Source: Paraoerskovia marina DSM 21750
GTDB taxonomy: Bacteria; Actinomycetota; Actinomycetes; Actinomycetales; Cellulomonadaceae
Direction of reading: 5' to 3'
NCBI RefSeq assembly: GCF_000701465.1
Contig: NZ_KL370783.1
Coordinates: forward strand, 102,602 to 166,601
DNA: 64,000 nucleotides
This document shows, piece after piece, positions 36,129-44,521 of the stretch. Every line of letters starts with the position of its first letter. The first letter of the stretch is position 1. A model generated the notes under the pieces. It saw only the letters and a program-made list of their open reading frames with translations. It was not told the origin of the DNA and ran no database searches. A program made the position numbers and the translations under genes.

Positions 36129-37535
36129 ATGCACCGCTCCCCCACGATCCCGCCCGACGCGCAGCCACCCAGGGCGCGCCACGGCGTCGCCCTCGTCGCC
36201 GCGACGGCGCTGCTCGCGCTCGCCGGGACGACGACGCTCGCCGCGGTCACCCTCGACGCGGACCCCGCGGCGGCCGCCGGCACGTGCGAGGCCGACTTCG
36301 ACGTCAACAACCAGTGGGACGGCGGGTTCGGCACCAACGTCGCCGTGACCAACACCGGAGACCCTGTCACGTCCTGGGAGGTCACCTGGGAGTTCTCGGG
36401 CGACCAGCAGGTGACGCAGCTCTGGAACGGGACGGTCAGCCAGAGCGGGAACACCGTCCACGTCGCGAGCCTGCCCTGGAACGGGGCCGTCGGGACGGGA
36501 GGCACGCTCTCGTTCGGGTTCAACGGGTCCGGCGACGGCAGCACCGCAACCCCCACCGCGGTCACGTTGAACGGGGCCGCATGCTCGACGGGCACCGACC
36601 CCACGCCGACACCGACGACCACCACGCCGACACCCACCCCGACCGAGACGACGCCCACACCCACACCGACGGAGACCACGGACCCGCCGGCAGCGGACGG
36701 CGACCTCTACGTCGACACCGGCAACCAGGCTTACCCGGCCTGGAGCGCCGCGAGCGGGGACGACAAGGCGCTGCTCGCCAAGATCGCGCTCACGCCCCAG
36801 GCGTACTGGGTCGGCAACTGGGACGACCCGGAGCACGCGCAGGCCGAGGTGCAGGACTACACGGGGCGTGCGGTCGCCGCCGGGCAGGTCCCGCAGCTCG
36901 TGATCTACGCGATCCCGGGGCGTGACTGCGGCTCCTACTCCGGCGGCGGCGTCGCCGAGTCGGAGTACGCCGACTGGATCGACACGATGGCTGCCGGCAT
37001 CCAGGGCAACCCCCTCGTCGTCCTCGAGCCCGACGCCCTCGCCCAGCTCGGCGACTGCGACGGCCAGGGCGACCGGGTCGGGTACCTCGCCTACGCCGCG
37101 TCGTCGCTGACCGACGCCGGTGCGCACGTCTACGTCGACGCCGGGCACTCCGGCTGGCTGGCCCCGTCCACCGCGGCGGACCGGCTGCTGCAGGTCGGCC
37201 TCGACGACGCCGTCGGGTTCGCGGTGAACACCTCGAACTACCAGACGACGGCCGACAGCCGGGCCTGGGCCGAGCAGGTCTCGGCGCTCACGGGCGGCGC
37301 GGGCTACGTCATCGACACGTCGCGCAACGGCAACGGTTCCAACGGGCAGTGGTGCAACCCGAGCGGCCGCGCCCTGGGCGACAGGCCCAGCCTGGTCGAC
37401 GACTCGACGAACCTCGACGCCCTGCTGTGGGTCAAGCTCCCCGGCGAGTCCGACGGCACCTGCAACGGCGGGCCGTCGGCCGGCGCCTGGTGGCAGTCGA
37501 TGGCGCTCGAGCTCGCCCGCAACGCCTCCTGGTAG
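36129..37535 (+). CDS. secreted endoglucanase: CBM2 plus GH6 (CenA-like)
   Basis: A 468-residue secreted beta-1,4-glucanase. Signal peptide 1-50 (long, basic-proline N-region), CBM2 cellulose-binding domain about 51-156, a Pro/Thr linker (TPTPTTTTPTPTPTETT) about 158-188, then the GH6 catalytic domain. Acidic residues of the GH6 site are visible in IPGRDCGSYSGGG, VLEPDALAQL and VKLPGESDG. Paired cysteines fit the conserved disulfides. The domain order equals that of Cellulomonas fimi CenA (about 449 residues). ATG at 36129 follows GGAGG. Control by a LacI-type protein is suggested by the upstream palindrome. Confidence 0.93.
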   Translation: MHRSPTIPPDAQPPRARHGVALVAATALLALAGTTTLAAVTLDADPAAAAGTCEADFDVNNQWDGGFGTNVAVTNTGDPVTSWEVTWEFSGDQQVTQLWNGTVSQSGNTVHVASLPWNGAVGTGGTLSFGFNGSGDGSTATPTAVTLNGAACSTGTDPTPTPTTTTPTPTPTETTPTPTPTETTDPPAADGDLYVDTGNQAYPAWSAASGDDKALLAKIALTPQAYWVGNWDDPEHAQAEVQDYTGRAVAAGQVPQLVIYAIPGRDCGSYSGGGVAESEYADWIDTMAAGIQGNPLVVLEPDALAQLGDCDGQGDRVGYLAYAASSLTDAGAHVYVDAGHSGWLAPSTAADRLLQVGLDDAVGFAVNTSNYQTTADSRAWAEQVSALTGGAGYVIDTSRNGNGSNGQWCNPSGRALGDRPSLVDDSTNLDALLWVKLPGESDGTCNGGPSAGAWWQSMALELARNASW

Positions 37536-37543
37536 ACGACGTG

Positions 37544-37571
37544 GGGCCCGGCCCGTCGAGGGGCCGGGCCC
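37544..37571. terminator. bidirectional terminator after the endoglucanase
   Basis: An 11-bp GGGCCCGGCCC stem (37544-37554 with 37561-37571, six-base loop) between convergent genes. Confidence 0.7.
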
Positions 37572-37581
37572 TCGCGCGCGA

Positions 37582-38967
37582 TCAGGCCACAGGAAGCAGG
37601 GCCGCGACCTCGCGGGCCGCCCGCTCGCCCGAGCTGATCGCGCCGTCGACGTACCCGCACCACCGGGTAGCCGTCTCTGTGCCGGCCCAGTGCACGACGC
37701 CGACCGGCTCTCGCAGCGCCCGTCCCACCTGCGTCCAGGCTCCGGGCGGCAGGTGCGCGCCGTAGCAGCCGCGCGTCCACTCCTCGGCCGTCCAGTCCTG
37801 CTCGTTGAACGACGTCGGGGACAGCGCACGGTCGCCCACGTACCCGGCGAGCACGCGCACGACGGCGTTCTTCCGCTGCTCGGGCGTCCACGCCGCCGCC
37901 TCGAGGGCGTCCGCACCCTCGATGAAGGCCACGAGGATCCCCGGGGGCGGCGCGTCGTCCGGCCCGGCGCCCGAGCGGGCCGGGGGCGTGGCGTCGAAGA
38001 CCACCTTCACCGGACCGGTGTCGCCGGCCGCCTCGCCGCTCAACCCGTCCTCGCGCCAGAACGGCGTCGGGTAGACGGCGTGGCACTTGATCACGCTGCC
38101 GTGTGGCATGCGGCGCTGCACGGCGTCGCGGACGGGCGGGAGCGGCGGTGCGAACGCGATGCCCGCGACCAGCGCCGGCGGGACGGTCACCACCATCCGG
38201 CGTGCTCGCAGGACGTCCGCCCCCGTCCGGACGACGACACCGCCCGGACCGTGCTCCACCGCCGTCACCGGCGACGACAGACGCACCCGGTCGCCGAGAC
38301 CCGCGGCCAGGTGCTCGGCGAGCTGGGCCATCCCGCCGTCGACCACGGCGTGCTGCGCGCCGCCGCCCGTCGTCAGCAGGTGCGAGAACGACGTGCCGGA
38401 GCGGCTGTAGAAGAGCGCATGGAGCAGGGAGAGGTTCGCGGACGTCGTCGCGAAGACAGCCTCGCACCCGATGCGGAAGAAGTCTCGGCCCTGCGAGGTC
38501 CGCAGGTTCCGACGGATCCAGGTCTCGAACGTCTGAGCGTCGAGGCGGACGGCGTCGGGCGTCGCCCAGGGTGCGTCGAGGTCGACCCGTGCGCACAACC
38601 GGTCGAAGCGCCACAGCGCCTGCCCGACGTCGGCGAGCGCCACGGCACCGATCTTGGGGGTGTCGCCGCGGTACCGGCGCAGACTCCCGCGCAGGCTCAC
38701 GAGAGCGTCGCGACCGTCGTCCTGATCGTGGGTGGTGAGGCCGAACCGGTCGAGCTCGGCGAGCAACGCCCGCTGGTCGGGCCCCACCCACTGGCCGCCG
38801 ACGTCGATCCGGTACTCCGGGTGGTCGGGCACCGGGACGGTGTGCGTGCGGCCGCCGACGCGGTCGCGGGCCTCGAGGACGACGACGTCGTACCCCTGGG
38901 TGGTGAGTCGGTCTGCCGTGACGAGGCCGGAGACCCCGGCTCCGACGACCACGATGTCGTGCTGCAT
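37582..38967 (-). CDS. flavin-dependent amine oxidase (monoamine oxidase family)
   Basis: A 461-residue FAD enzyme that would oxidise an amine to an aldehyde with hydrogen peroxide release. The dinucleotide-binding motif DIVVVGAGVSGLVTADRL starts at residue 4, followed by the conserved EARDRVGGRT block; near the C-terminus HWAGTETATRWCGYVDGAI binds FAD, and its cysteine may hold the flavin covalently as in monoamine oxidases. Length is normal. The start ATG has a TAGGGT -10 box seven bases upstream and no ribosome site, so it is probably leaderless. It is divergent from the RDD fusion gene. Confidence 0.9.
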   Translation of the reverse strand: MQHDIVVVGAGVSGLVTADRLTTQGYDVVVLEARDRVGGRTHTVPVPDHPEYRIDVGGQWVGPDQRALLAELDRFGLTTHDQDDGRDALVSLRGSLRRYRGDTPKIGAVALADVGQALWRFDRLCARVDLDAPWATPDAVRLDAQTFETWIRRNLRTSQGRDFFRIGCEAVFATTSANLSLLHALFYSRSGTSFSHLLTTGGGAQHAVVDGGMAQLAEHLAAGLGDRVRLSSPVTAVEHGPGGVVVRTGADVLRARRMVVTVPPALVAGIAFAPPLPPVRDAVQRRMPHGSVIKCHAVYPTPFWREDGLSGEAAGDTGPVKVVFDATPPARSGAGPDDAPPPGILVAFIEGADALEAAAWTPEQRKNAVVRVLAGYVGDRALSPTSFNEQDWTAEEWTRGCYGAHLPPGAWTQVGRALREPVGVVHWAGTETATRWCGYVDGAISSGERAAREVAALLPVA

Positions 38968-38974
38968 GAGACGT

Positions 38975-39018
38975 ACCCTATGACCAGTTTCGGTGAGCGC
39001 GGTCACACGGGCTACATT
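38975..39018. promoter_or_regulatory. divergent leaderless promoters of amine oxidase and RDD fusion genes
   Basis: On the minus strand TAGGGT (38980-38975) lies seven bases before the amine oxidase ATG. On the plus strand TACATT (39013-39018) lies six bases before the GTG at 39025. Only 57 bases separate the two start codons, so the promoters must overlap. Confidence 0.55.
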
Positions 39019-39024
39019 CTCCGC

Positions 39025-40929
39025 GTGACCGCCACCCCCGCCCGGCGCCTTGCCGGCCTCGCCCTCGACGCCCTCCTGCTCGTCGTCACGCTCGGGATCG
39101 GCTGGCTGGTGTGGTCGTGGTTCGAGTGGGGGCACGCACGCACTCCCGGCATGCGGCTGGTACGCCTGCACGTCGAGCGCGGGGACGGCGCGGCGGCGCG
39201 CGGCCGGATGGCCGCCCGGGAGGTGCTCTGGAAGGGGCTCGCACTGCTCGCGGGCCTGGTCTCGTTCGGCGTGCTCTGGTGGGCCGCGGCCGCCCCCGTG
39301 CTCGGACGACGCCGTCGTGCGCTCTGGGACGTGGCGGCCGGCACGGACGTGGTGGGCACGCGCGAGGTCGAGCGGGGCACGGTCCGCCGTGTCGTGGGCC
39401 GCACGGGGGCGGGCGCCGGTCTCGTCGCCGTGACCGCCGCGACCGCCCTCCTCGCGGTGATGTGGCTCCCTGCCGGCGCCACGGTCGTCTCCAACGTCGT
39501 CGCGGGCGAACGCGCTGACGAGCTCGCCGGCACACCGGCGACGGCGCGCTGCACCGAGCTGCGGCCCGAGGGCCGCGTCGAGACCCAGGGCCGCGCTGCC
39601 GACGGGGCCACGCTGCGGGTGTTCACGATCGGTTACCACCTGCGCGTCTCGGACGCCGAGGACTACGCGACCTACCGCGACCGCATGCGCTGCCTGATGG
39701 AGGACGAGGTCGTGCCGCACCTCGAGCCCGGGCAGCCGGCGCTCGTCGTCTACCCGGAGGACGTCGGGCTGCCGGCCGTCGCGCTCGGGGCGCGCGGTGC
39801 CACCGTCCGCGCCCAGGCCGAGGGACCGCTCCGCGCCGTCAGCCCGGACGTACCGCTGGCGCTCGCCGGGGCGCTCGGGCAGTTCAACCTCGGCTACGGC
39901 CCGCAGATCGCGGCCTACCAGGCGAGGTTCGGCGGCGTCGACCCGCGCAAGCAGGCGATGCTCGCCGCCACCGACACCGCGGTCCGCTCGTTCGCCCGCA
40001 CGTTCTCGGAGATCGCGAGCGACTACGGCGTCTACGTCGTCGCGTCCAACAACATGGCCGACTACCGCGTGACCACCGACCCCGCCGAGGTGGCGCTCTT
40101 CGCCGACCCGGAGGCGCAGCCCACCGATCGCGCCTACGTCGCGACGTCGTCGCGCGTTACCAACTCCACGTTCCTGTGGGGACCCGACGTCGTCGACCCG
40201 GACGCACCGGACTACCTGACGAACCTGCTCGCGAAGAACGAGAAGATCCCCCTGACGCCGCTCGAGCTCGATCTGCTCGGCCTCGACGAGGGCCCGGCGA
40301 CCGGCCCGGAGGCGCTCGAGAACGCCGCCCCGGTCGACGTGGAGGGTTTCGCGGTGGGGATGGCGACGTCGTTGCCCGCCTTCCGGTACGGGTACCCGTT
40401 CGGGGAGCGTCCCTCCGGGTTCGACCCCTGCGCGGACCTGCGGGAGTCGTACGAGGCGTGCCAGGACGAGCTCGGGGTCGAGGTGGTGGTGCAGGCCGAC
40501 GCCAACCCGGGACAGTGGCCGGCCCCGGGGGGCCACGGCGAGTACCAGCCGCTCGAGTGGATGGGCAGCGTCTGGCGGCAGGTCGCCGACCCCACGGTCT
40601 CGACCCGGTACAACGTGACCCCGATGATGACGGGCAACCTCTTCGACCTGACCTTCGACGGTCAGTCGACGATCTCGGAGCGCGGGGCCTCGGGAGGCGG
40701 GATGCACCTCGTCGGGATCGACGCGGCCGAGCCGGAGGACGGCGACGAGTGGCGGATGTACGCGGGCGACAAGTCCGAGTTCCTCGTGATGTCGCCGTGG
40801 GTGGTGGACTCGGACGACCGCGACGAGCTGCGCGCGACGGCCGCCGAGCTCGCGGGCGGGTCCGGTGCGGACCGCGAGAACGACTACGTCGAGTCGGTGC
40901 TCTGGGCCGACCTGGTCCCCGCGGAGTAG
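39025..40929 (+). CDS. RDD membrane domain fused to a nitrilase-fold domain without the catalytic cysteine
   Basis: A 634-residue protein. Residues about 1-115 form an RDD domain with membrane helices (RRLAGLALDALLLVVTLGIG, arginine near the start); another helix follows at about 131-153. From about 195 the sequence resembles carbon-nitrogen hydrolases: Glu in LVVYPEDVGLPA, Lys in KNEKIPLTPLELD, and VVVQADANPGQW near the end. The position of the nucleophilic Cys (normally after a GVAIC-type strand) reads GMATSLPAF, so it is replaced by Thr/Ser. It may be a sensor or a changed enzyme rather than a nitrilase. I chose GTG at 39025 because of the -10 box; an ATG at 38980 is the alternative. Confidence 0.72.
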   Translation: MTATPARRLAGLALDALLLVVTLGIGWLVWSWFEWGHARTPGMRLVRLHVERGDGAAARGRMAAREVLWKGLALLAGLVSFGVLWWAAAAPVLGRRRRALWDVAAGTDVVGTREVERGTVRRVVGRTGAGAGLVAVTAATALLAVMWLPAGATVVSNVVAGERADELAGTPATARCTELRPEGRVETQGRAADGATLRVFTIGYHLRVSDAEDYATYRDRMRCLMEDEVVPHLEPGQPALVVYPEDVGLPAVALGARGATVRAQAEGPLRAVSPDVPLALAGALGQFNLGYGPQIAAYQARFGGVDPRKQAMLAATDTAVRSFARTFSEIASDYGVYVVASNNMADYRVTTDPAEVALFADPEAQPTDRAYVATSSRVTNSTFLWGPDVVDPDAPDYLTNLLAKNEKIPLTPLELDLLGLDEGPATGPEALENAAPVDVEGFAVGMATSLPAFRYGYPFGERPSGFDPCADLRESYEACQDELGVEVVVQADANPGQWPAPGGHGEYQPLEWMGSVWRQVADPTVSTRYNVTPMMTGNLFDLTFDGQSTISERGASGGGMHLVGIDAAEPEDGDEWRMYAGDKSEFLVMSPWVVDSDDRDELRATAAELAGGSGADRENDYVESVLWADLVPAE

Positions 40930-40943
40930 CGCGGCCCCGGGGC

Positions 40944-40949
40944 TAGGAT
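40944..40949 (+). promoter_or_regulatory. -10 box of a leaderless kinase transcript
   Basis: TAGGAT lies exactly six bases before the GTG at 40956, and there is no ribosome site. It falls in the 26-base gap after the RDD fusion gene. Confidence 0.55.
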
Positions 40950-40955
40950 CTGCGC

Positions 40956-41489
40956 GTGCCCACCTCGCCCTGTCGCATCGCCGTCGCCGGGACGTCGGGC
41001 AGCGGCAAGACGACGTGGGCGAGACGGATCTCCGCGCGCACCGGGATCCCGCACGTCGAGGTCGACGCCCTCTTCCACGGGCCCGACTGGACGCCGCGGC
41101 CCGAGTTCCTCGACGACGTGCGCGCGTTCCTCGCCACCGACGCATGGGTCTGCGAGTACCAGCACCCGACGGCACGGCCGCTGATCTCGGCCCGGGCCGA
41201 CGTCGTGCTGTGGCTGGACCTGCCCGTCCGGACGGTGATGCGGCAGGTCACCGCCCGGACGCTCCGACGCTGGTGGCGCAAGGAGGAGCTGTGGAACGGC
41301 AACCGCCAGCCACACCCGTTCGGCAGCCTGGACCCCGACGGGAACATCGTCGTCTGGGCGTGGACGTCACGGCACGCGCTGGACGACCTGCCCGAACGTC
41401 TCACGGCGGAGGCGCCGGGCACCCGGCTGGTGCGGGTCCGTTCGCACGACGAGGCGCGCCGATGGGTGGCGAGCCTCAGCCCGCGGTGA
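40956..41489 (+). CDS. P-loop nucleotide kinase-like protein (FlaR/adenylate kinase-related)
   Basis: A 177-residue ATPase with the Walker A motif AGTSGSGKTTWA (about 11-22), the VEVDALFHGPDW segment common in so-called DNA topology modulation proteins (FlaR-like), and DVVLWLDLP as the Walker B strand. The family acts as small-molecule kinases of unknown substrate. The GTG start is supported by the -10 box six bases upstream. Its last 14 bases overlap the facing Nudix gene. Confidence 0.82.
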   Translation: MPTSPCRIAVAGTSGSGKTTWARRISARTGIPHVEVDALFHGPDWTPRPEFLDDVRAFLATDAWVCEYQHPTARPLISARADVVLWLDLPVRTVMRQVTARTLRRWWRKEELWNGNRQPHPFGSLDPDGNIVVWAWTSRHALDDLPERLTAEAPGTRLVRVRSHDEARRWVASLSPR

Positions 41490-41904
41490 GTCCTGTCCGG
41501 GCGGCCACGGCGTCCACGATCGGCACGTCGGCGTCGAGCCACGGTACCGAGTAGAGGTCGTCGGGCCCGAGCCAGCGGAGCTCGTCGTGCTCGACGAGCG
41601 GCTGCGGGTCGCCGGTGACGACGCGAGCGCACCACAGGCGCATGACGTGCCGGTCGGTGATCTCCCAGGCGCCGTCGCGCGGACCGGGGACCTCCTCGGA
41701 CAGCTCGACGGTGACCCCGAGCTCTTCGCGCAGCTCGCGGTGCAGCGCGTCGACCGGCGTCTCGCCTGGCTCGACCTTCCCGCCGGGGAACTCCCAGCGT
41801 CCCGCGAGGTGCTCCGGCTGACTGCGTCGGGCGCCCAGCAGAGCCGCGGGCTGGTCGAGATCGTCGAGGATCGCGGCGGCGACGACAAGTTTGCGGGGCG
41901 TCAT
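41476..41904 (-). CDS. Nudix hydrolase (MutT/CTP-pyrophosphohydrolase-like)
   Basis: A 142-residue pyrophosphohydrolase. The Nudix box runs from GGKVEPGETPVDALHRELRE into EELGV (about 40-63), with the metal-binding glutamates in place. The AGRWEFPGGK opening is typical of MutT-like enzymes that clear oxidised or surplus nucleoside triphosphates. Its 3' end overlaps the kinase gene by 14 bases. CATCAT seven bases before the ATG may be a weak -10 box; there is no ribosome site. Confidence 0.88.
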   Translation of the reverse strand: MTPRKLVVAAAILDDLDQPAALLGARRSQPEHLAGRWEFPGGKVEPGETPVDALHRELREELGVTVELSEEVPGPRDGAWEITDRHVMRLWCARVVTGDPQPLVEHDELRWLGPDDLYSVPWLDADVPIVDAVAARTGLTAG

Positions 41905-41989
41905 GTCCCGGATGATGCCACGCCCACGGCCTGCGACATACGGCCCGCCCCGCGCGCCGCCTCCTCGGGCGTGCCCGAGGACCCGCGCG

Positions 41990-41995
41990 TAGTCT
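41990..41995 (+). promoter_or_regulatory. -10 box of a leaderless VOC-protein transcript
   Basis: TAGTCT lies exactly six bases before the ATG at 42002; no ribosome site is present. Confidence 0.55.
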
Positions 41996-42001
41996 CGATC
42001 G

Positions 42002-42427
42002 ATGACGACACGGTTGAACCCCTATCTCCAGTTCGACGGCACCGCGCGCGACGCCGTCACGCTCTATCAGCGGGTCTTCGGCGGAGACGTCGAGCTCAGC
42101 ACGTTCGGCGAGGCGGGTCTCAGCGACGACCCCGCTGCGCGCGACAAGATCATGCACGCGATGCTGACGACCCCCGGCGGGCTCGTGCTCATGTGCTCCG
42201 ACACACCCCCGGGCATGCAGCACGCACCGTTCACCGGGTCCGCCGCGGTCTCGCTCAGCGGGGACGACGACGCCGAGCTGCGCGGGTTCTGGGCCGGCCT
42301 CGCCGACGGTGGCACCGTCACGCTTCCGCTCGAGGTGGCCCCGTGGGGCGACGCGTTCGGGATGTGCGTCGACCGCTTCGGGGTGCACTGGATGGTCAAC
42401 ATCGCCGGGGCTCCGACCCCCGGCTGA
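42002..42427 (+). CDS. VOC-family (PhnB-like/glyoxalase-fold) protein
   Basis: A 141-residue protein with the paired beta-alpha-beta-beta-beta units of the vicinal oxygen chelate fold, PhnB subgroup: LNPYLQFDGTARDAVTLYQR at the start and WGDAFGMCVDRFGVHWMVNI at the end. PhnB-like proteins are common and mostly of unknown substrate, sometimes linked to resistance or methyl transfer. It stands alone with its own leaderless promoter. Confidence 0.85.
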   Translation: MTTRLNPYLQFDGTARDAVTLYQRVFGGDVELSTFGEAGLSDDPAARDKIMHAMLTTPGGLVLMCSDTPPGMQHAPFTGSAAVSLSGDDDAELRGFWAGLADGGTVTLPLEVAPWGDAFGMCVDRFGVHWMVNIAGAPTPG

Positions 42428-42437
42428 CACGTTCGCG

Positions 42438-42674
42438 CTAAGGCATTCCGTGGCGCTGGGCCCACGTGATCGCGTCCGCCCGGCTCGAGACGCCGAGCTT
42501 GCGGTAGACGCTGCGGACCTGCGACTTGACGGTGTTGCGGGTGACGTACAGCGTCGAGGCGATCTGCTCCAACGTGGCGTCATCCGACAGGTGTGACAGG
42601 ACGACGCGCTCGCGGCGCGTCAGGTGGTTCGCTCCCCCGGGTGCGGCTGCGGGCCCGTGATCGACGACGGTCAT
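42438..42674 (-). CDS. stand-alone LuxR-type helix-turn-helix protein
   Basis: A 78-residue protein consisting of only a LuxR C-terminal DNA-binding domain (LTRRERVVLSHLSDDATLEQ at about 18-37, then TRNTVKSQVRSVYRKLGVSS). There is no receiver or ligand domain, so activity may be set by its amount or by a partner, as for GerE-type proteins. GGAGGAG sits directly before the ATG. Its only clear neighbour relation is the upstream palindrome region that also ends the gcv operon. Confidence 0.8.
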   Translation of the reverse strand: MTVVDHGPAAAPGGANHLTRRERVVLSHLSDDATLEQIASTLYVTRNTVKSQVRSVYRKLGVSSRADAITWAQRHGMP

Positions 42675-42796
42675 CTCTCCTCCAGACCGGGCACCCCGCT
42701 TCTTGAGGCGCCCATGTTCGATGTTTCTACGGATGGAGAGGGCCGTCCACTCGGTTTATGACGCGAAACTCCACATCGAATCCACATTCGTCCCAC

Positions 42797-42836
42797 ACTG
42801 TGGACACAGTGGTGCCGTTTCCCTGCGTCGACGCAG
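42797..42836. other. two palindromes in the 233-bp region upstream of the LuxR-type gene
   Basis: ACTGTG-GA-CACAGT (42797-42810) and the perfect 14-bp CTGCGTCGACGCAG (42823-42836) lie next to each other between the LuxR-type gene and the gcv terminator. They may be regulator sites; no promoter hexamers are convincing here. Confidence 0.4.
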
Positions 42837-42837
42837 A

Positions 42838-42879
42838 TGAGAGGCCATACCGGTACGCATGCACCAGTATGGCCTCTCA
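42838..42879. terminator. terminator of the gcv operon
   Basis: A perfect 13-bp stem (42838-42850 with 42867-42879) with a 16-base loop, 28 bases after the gcvH stop on the minus strand. Confidence 0.65.
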
Positions 42880-42907
42880 GGGAAAACTCAGAGTCGCGCG
42901 AGCGGCA

Positions 42908-43279
42908 TCAGCCGCCGATGAGCTCCGTGTACTGCGCGGGGGTCAGGGTGGGCCCGGTCTCCGTGACCGTGATCTTGACGAGCCACCCGGCCCCGTACGG
43001 GTCGGAGCCGACGGTCTCCGGGGCGTCGACCACGGAGTCGTTCACCTCGGCGACCGTCCCGGTGACCGGCGAGTAGAGCTCCGAGACCGACTTGGTGGAC
43101 TCGACCTCGCCGAAGACCTCCCCGGCCGTGACGGCGGTGCCGACCTCGGGCAGCTCGACGTAGACGATGTCGCCGAGGGCCTCGGCGGCGTTGGCGGTGA
43201 TCCCGACGGTGGCGGGCGTGCCGTCGTCGAGCCACTCGTGCTCGGCGGTGTAGATCAGGTTCTCGGGGACGTTCGACAT
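42908..43279 (-). CDS. gcvH: glycine cleavage system H protein
   Basis: A 123-residue carrier protein of the glycine cleavage complex. Lys63 in [14 protein letters not shown] is the lipoyl attachment site that swings between the P, T and L proteins. Length is usual (about 125-130). Last gene of the gcvP-gcvT-gcvH operon, 53 bases after gcvT, with a GAGGAG-type site (read from the minus strand). The L protein gene is not in the window, as is common. Confidence 0.95.
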   Translation of the reverse strand: MSNVPENLIYTAEHEWLDDGTPATVGITANAAEALGDIVYVELPEVGTAVTAGEVFGEVESTKSVSELYSPVTGTVAEVNDSVVDAPETVGSDPYGAGWLVKITVTETGPTLTPAQYTELIGG

Positions 43280-43332
43280 CGGGGACTCCTCAGGTTCTGG
43301 GGGTGGACGGAGGCGGGCGCGGCGGGCGCCCG

Positions 43333-44484
43333 TCAGGAGGTGGGGCGGACGTAGGCGCGCAGCGGGGCCACCACGAAGGGCTCCTGGCGTCCGCGCACGT
43401 CCACGGCGAGCTCGGTGCCCTCGGCCGAGAACTCCGGGGTCACGTACGCCATCGCGATCGGGTGCCCGAGCGTGGGCGAGGGCGCACCGGAGGTCACGGA
43501 ACCGATGACCGTGCCCGCGCCCGGGAGCACGACGTCGTAGCCCGCCCGCGCAGGACGGCGTGCGGTTCCCCGCAGGCCGACCAGCACGCGGGCCGGTGCC
43601 GACTGACGCCGTGACTCGAGGGCGGCACGGCCGACGAACGGCAGCGGCGCACCGGCGTCGTCCGTCTTCTCCAGCTTGACGACCCGACCCAGGCCCGCCT
43701 CGTACGGCGTCGTGGTCGTGTCGAGCTCGTGGCCGTACAGGGGCATGCCGGCCTCGAGGCGGAGCGAGTCCCGGGCGCTGAGCCCGGCCGGGACCAGCCC
43801 GAACGGCTGACCGGCCTCGAGCAGGGCGGCCCAGACCTCGGCGGCCTGCTCGACGGGGACGAACAGCTCGAACCCGTCCTCGCCGGTGTACCCGGTGCGG
43901 GCCAGCAGCACCGTGGCTCCGGCGACCGTCGCGCGGGCGCTGGCGTAGTACGGCATCTCACGGACCGTGGGGACGTCCGCGGCCGCGGTGATGCTCGTGA
44001 CGATCTCCTCGGCGCGCGGCCCCTGGACGGCGACCAGCGCGGTCTCCTCCGAGCGGTCGACGACGACGGCGTCGAAGCCCTCGACGCGCTCGGTCAGGGC
44101 CGTGAGCACGACCTCGACGTTGGAGGCGTTCGCGACGACGACGAAGTGGTCGTTGTCCAGGCGGTAGACGACGAGGTCGTCGAGCACCGAGCCGTCCTCG
44201 GCGCAGATCATCGTGTACCGGGCGCGGCCGGTCTTGACGGCACTCAGGTTGCCCACGAGCGCGTAGTCGAGCGCGGCGGCGGCCTGCGGGCCGGACACCT
44301 CGATCTCCCCCATGTGGGAGAGGTCGAAGAGACCGGCGGCCTCGCGGACGGCGCGGTGCTCGGCGATGTCCGAGTCGTAGCGCAGCGGCATCTGCCAGCC
44401 GCCGAAGCCGGTCAGCGCCGCGCCGAGCGCGACGTGCTGCTCGTGGAGCGGGCTGGGGCGGTCGGTCGTCGAGTCGTTGCTCAT
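43333..44484 (-). CDS. gcvT: glycine cleavage system T protein (aminomethyltransferase)
   Basis: A 383-residue enzyme that moves the methylene group from the H-protein arm to tetrahydrofolate and releases ammonia. Seen are [20 protein letters not shown] near the start, [12 protein letters not shown] and [13 protein letters not shown], all typical. I chose the ATG at 44484, which gives the usual N-terminus. It lies 37 bases after gcvP in the same operon, so it shares the glycine riboswitch. Confidence 0.95.
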   Translation of the reverse strand: MSNDSTTDRPSPLHEQHVALGAALTGFGGWQMPLRYDSDIAEHRAVREAAGLFDLSHMGEIEVSGPQAAAALDYALVGNLSAVKTGRARYTMICAEDGSVLDDLVVYRLDNDHFVVVANASNVEVVLTALTERVEGFDAVVVDRSEETALVAVQGPRAEEIVTSITAAADVPTVREMPYYASARATVAGATVLLARTGYTGEDGFELFVPVEQAAEVWAALLEAGQPFGLVPAGLSARDSLRLEAGMPLYGHELDTTTTPYEAGLGRVVKLEKTDDAGAPLPFVGRAALESRRQSAPARVLVGLRGTARRPARAGYDVVLPGAGTVIGSVTSGAPSPTLGHPIAMAYVTPEFSAEGTELAVDVRGRQEPFVVAPLRAYVRPTS

Positions 44485-44521
44485 ACGTCGATCCTCTCGT
44501 ATCTCTGGCCGGGGCTGCCGG

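Noticed and set aside
37690-40929. Open frame of 1079 codons on the plus strand
   Set aside because: The first 445 codons are antisense to the amine oxidase gene. The real gene starts at 39025 behind a TACATT box.
37582-41175. Open frame of 1197 codons on the minus strand
   Set aside because: Only the last 461 codons encode the amine oxidase; the rest is antisense to the RDD fusion gene and has no protein-like composition.
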